Below, in pieces: positions 6,732-7,067 of a stretch of 7,067 nucleotides of DNA (positions are counted from its first letter, which is position 1; each line of letters begins with the position of its first letter). Both the position numbers and the translations under genes were made by a program. This DNA comes from Parachlamydiaceae bacterium (GTDB lineage Bacteria; Chlamydiota; Chlamydiia; Chlamydiales; Parachlamydiaceae), in NCBI GenBank assembly GCA_013817115.1, contig JACDDG010000122.1:1-7067 (forward strand), read 5' to 3'. The notes below the pieces were generated by a model. It saw nothing but the letters and a program-made list of their open reading frames with translations, was not told the origin of the DNA and searched no databases.

Positions 6732-6998
6732 TTAATGGAGGGAACAATATGCTCCAGTCTTAGAGTAATGAATTTTGCCCTTTGTTGTAGAAAGTGGTAA
6801 GCCATTACTTCCCTTCCTAACACAAGTACCAATATGTTCGCCAAAATCTACAATTTCCTGATAACCTGCACAACCTGGAACTCCTCTGAAAGGTATACCC
6901 TTCCCTTTAAATTTTTCTAAAAGAAGTTCAGCATTAGAATCAGCAATTGTGGGCGAATGTAATTTCCGAGAGGAAATTGGTAGAATTTTAAAAAAGTG
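6732..6998 (-). pseudogene. C-terminal fragment of a polymorphic toxin (tip 1), frameshifted
   Basis: An 88-codon open stretch follows an in-frame TGA (6999-7001) and has no ATG, GTG or TTG codon, so it has no start. It reads as a toxin-tip domain: ELLLEKFKGKGIPFRG, then GYQEIVDFGEHIGT, then LSTTKGKIHYSKTGA. The block order (helix, DFG.xIG, TTxGKIHYSK) resembles polymorphic toxin type 50. The end, YCSLH, departs from the expected AxIVP. Shifting the frame after GA gives IVPSIKDLP and a TGA overlapping the ATG of immunity copy 1. This matches tip 2 and shows that about two bases were lost. It is either a displaced 'orphan' toxin cassette or the decayed end of a lost toxin gene. Confidence 0.68.
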
Positions 6999-7001
6999 TC
7001 A

Positions 7002-7067
7002 TTTTGGGGAAGAGAAAATGTAAATAATAATTTTAATTCAAAATTCAAACTGTTCCCTTCCTATTTT
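7002..7067. other. window edge without a supported gene
   Basis: The stretch is AT-rich, with stops in all minus-strand frames that could extend the toxin fragment. No gene is visible. A promoter for the immunity array could lie here, but no pair of boxes is convincing. Confidence 0.5.

Larger units (their letters stand above)
5284..6998 (-). repeat. tandem array of three toxin-tip/immunity units
   Basis: Three diverged units lie head to tail. Each has an immunity gene started by AAGGA-N6-ATGA and followed, within about ten bases of the stop, by AACGGCATRC (minus strand; plus-strand positions 6355-6364, 5761-5770 and 5284-5293). Unit spacing from start to start is 597 bases and then 477 bases. 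The difference reflects how much toxin remnant and spacer survives. The arrangement points to duplication or repeated cassette insertion followed by loss of the toxin parts. Confidence 0.7.

Noticed and set aside
7005..7067. Promoter-like AT-rich boxes upstream of toxin tip 1
   Set aside because: TTGAAT and TATTAT-like words occur, but no pair has acceptable spacing, and the region is too AT-rich for single matches to count.

Overview
The window suggests a member of the order Chlamydiales outside the genus Chlamydia (a Parachlamydia- or Protochlamydia-like 'environmental chlamydia'). The grounds are a type III secretion (T3SS) translocon operon in the chlamydial order, chaperone then CopB-like then CopD-like, next to a glycogen gene, with AT-rich coding sequence and intergenic DNA. 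This placement is inference; no marker gene here fixes the lineage.

Layout. (1) 3-1514, plus strand: the C-terminal two thirds of glgB, the glycogen branching enzyme, with its catalytic residues intact and its N-terminus outside the window. (2) 1515-1959: a gene-free convergent spacer. It holds a probable glgB terminator, a strong intrinsic terminator facing the T3SS operon, and a 62-bp imperfect palindrome that looks like a mobile or REP-type element. (3) 5038-1960, minus strand: a four-gene operon. In transcription order it has a 257-aa protein of unknown family, an LcrH/SycD-type TPR chaperone, a CopB-like translocator with a hydrophobic hairpin, and a short CopD-like translocator with one hydrophobic segment. 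A good sigma70/sigma66-type promoter lies just upstream. The order matches Yersinia lcrV-lcrH-yopB-yopD, so the unknown first gene sits in the needle-tip position. (4) 6998-5304, minus strand: three tandem paralogous genes of 114-119 aa, read here as immunity proteins. Each start lies in the same AAGGA-N6-ATGA context. Fragments of a polymorphic-toxin C-terminal domain, with the motif TT(K/R)GKIHYSK(x)GA, lie directly upstream of the first two; the third keeps almost nothing.

How it fits together. The T3SS operon would supply the pore-forming proteins, and their chaperone, that connect the needle to the host membrane. The neighbouring array looks like a graveyard of toxin tips with their immunity genes kept intact. 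The toxin pieces have no start codons and are frameshifted or truncated, while all three immunity frames are open and well conserved. Three related immunity genes without working toxins suggest selection for protection against toxin-carrying relatives. The most notable items are this orphan-immunity array and the unknown gene in the tip position. All family calls come from reading motifs by eye, without database searches.
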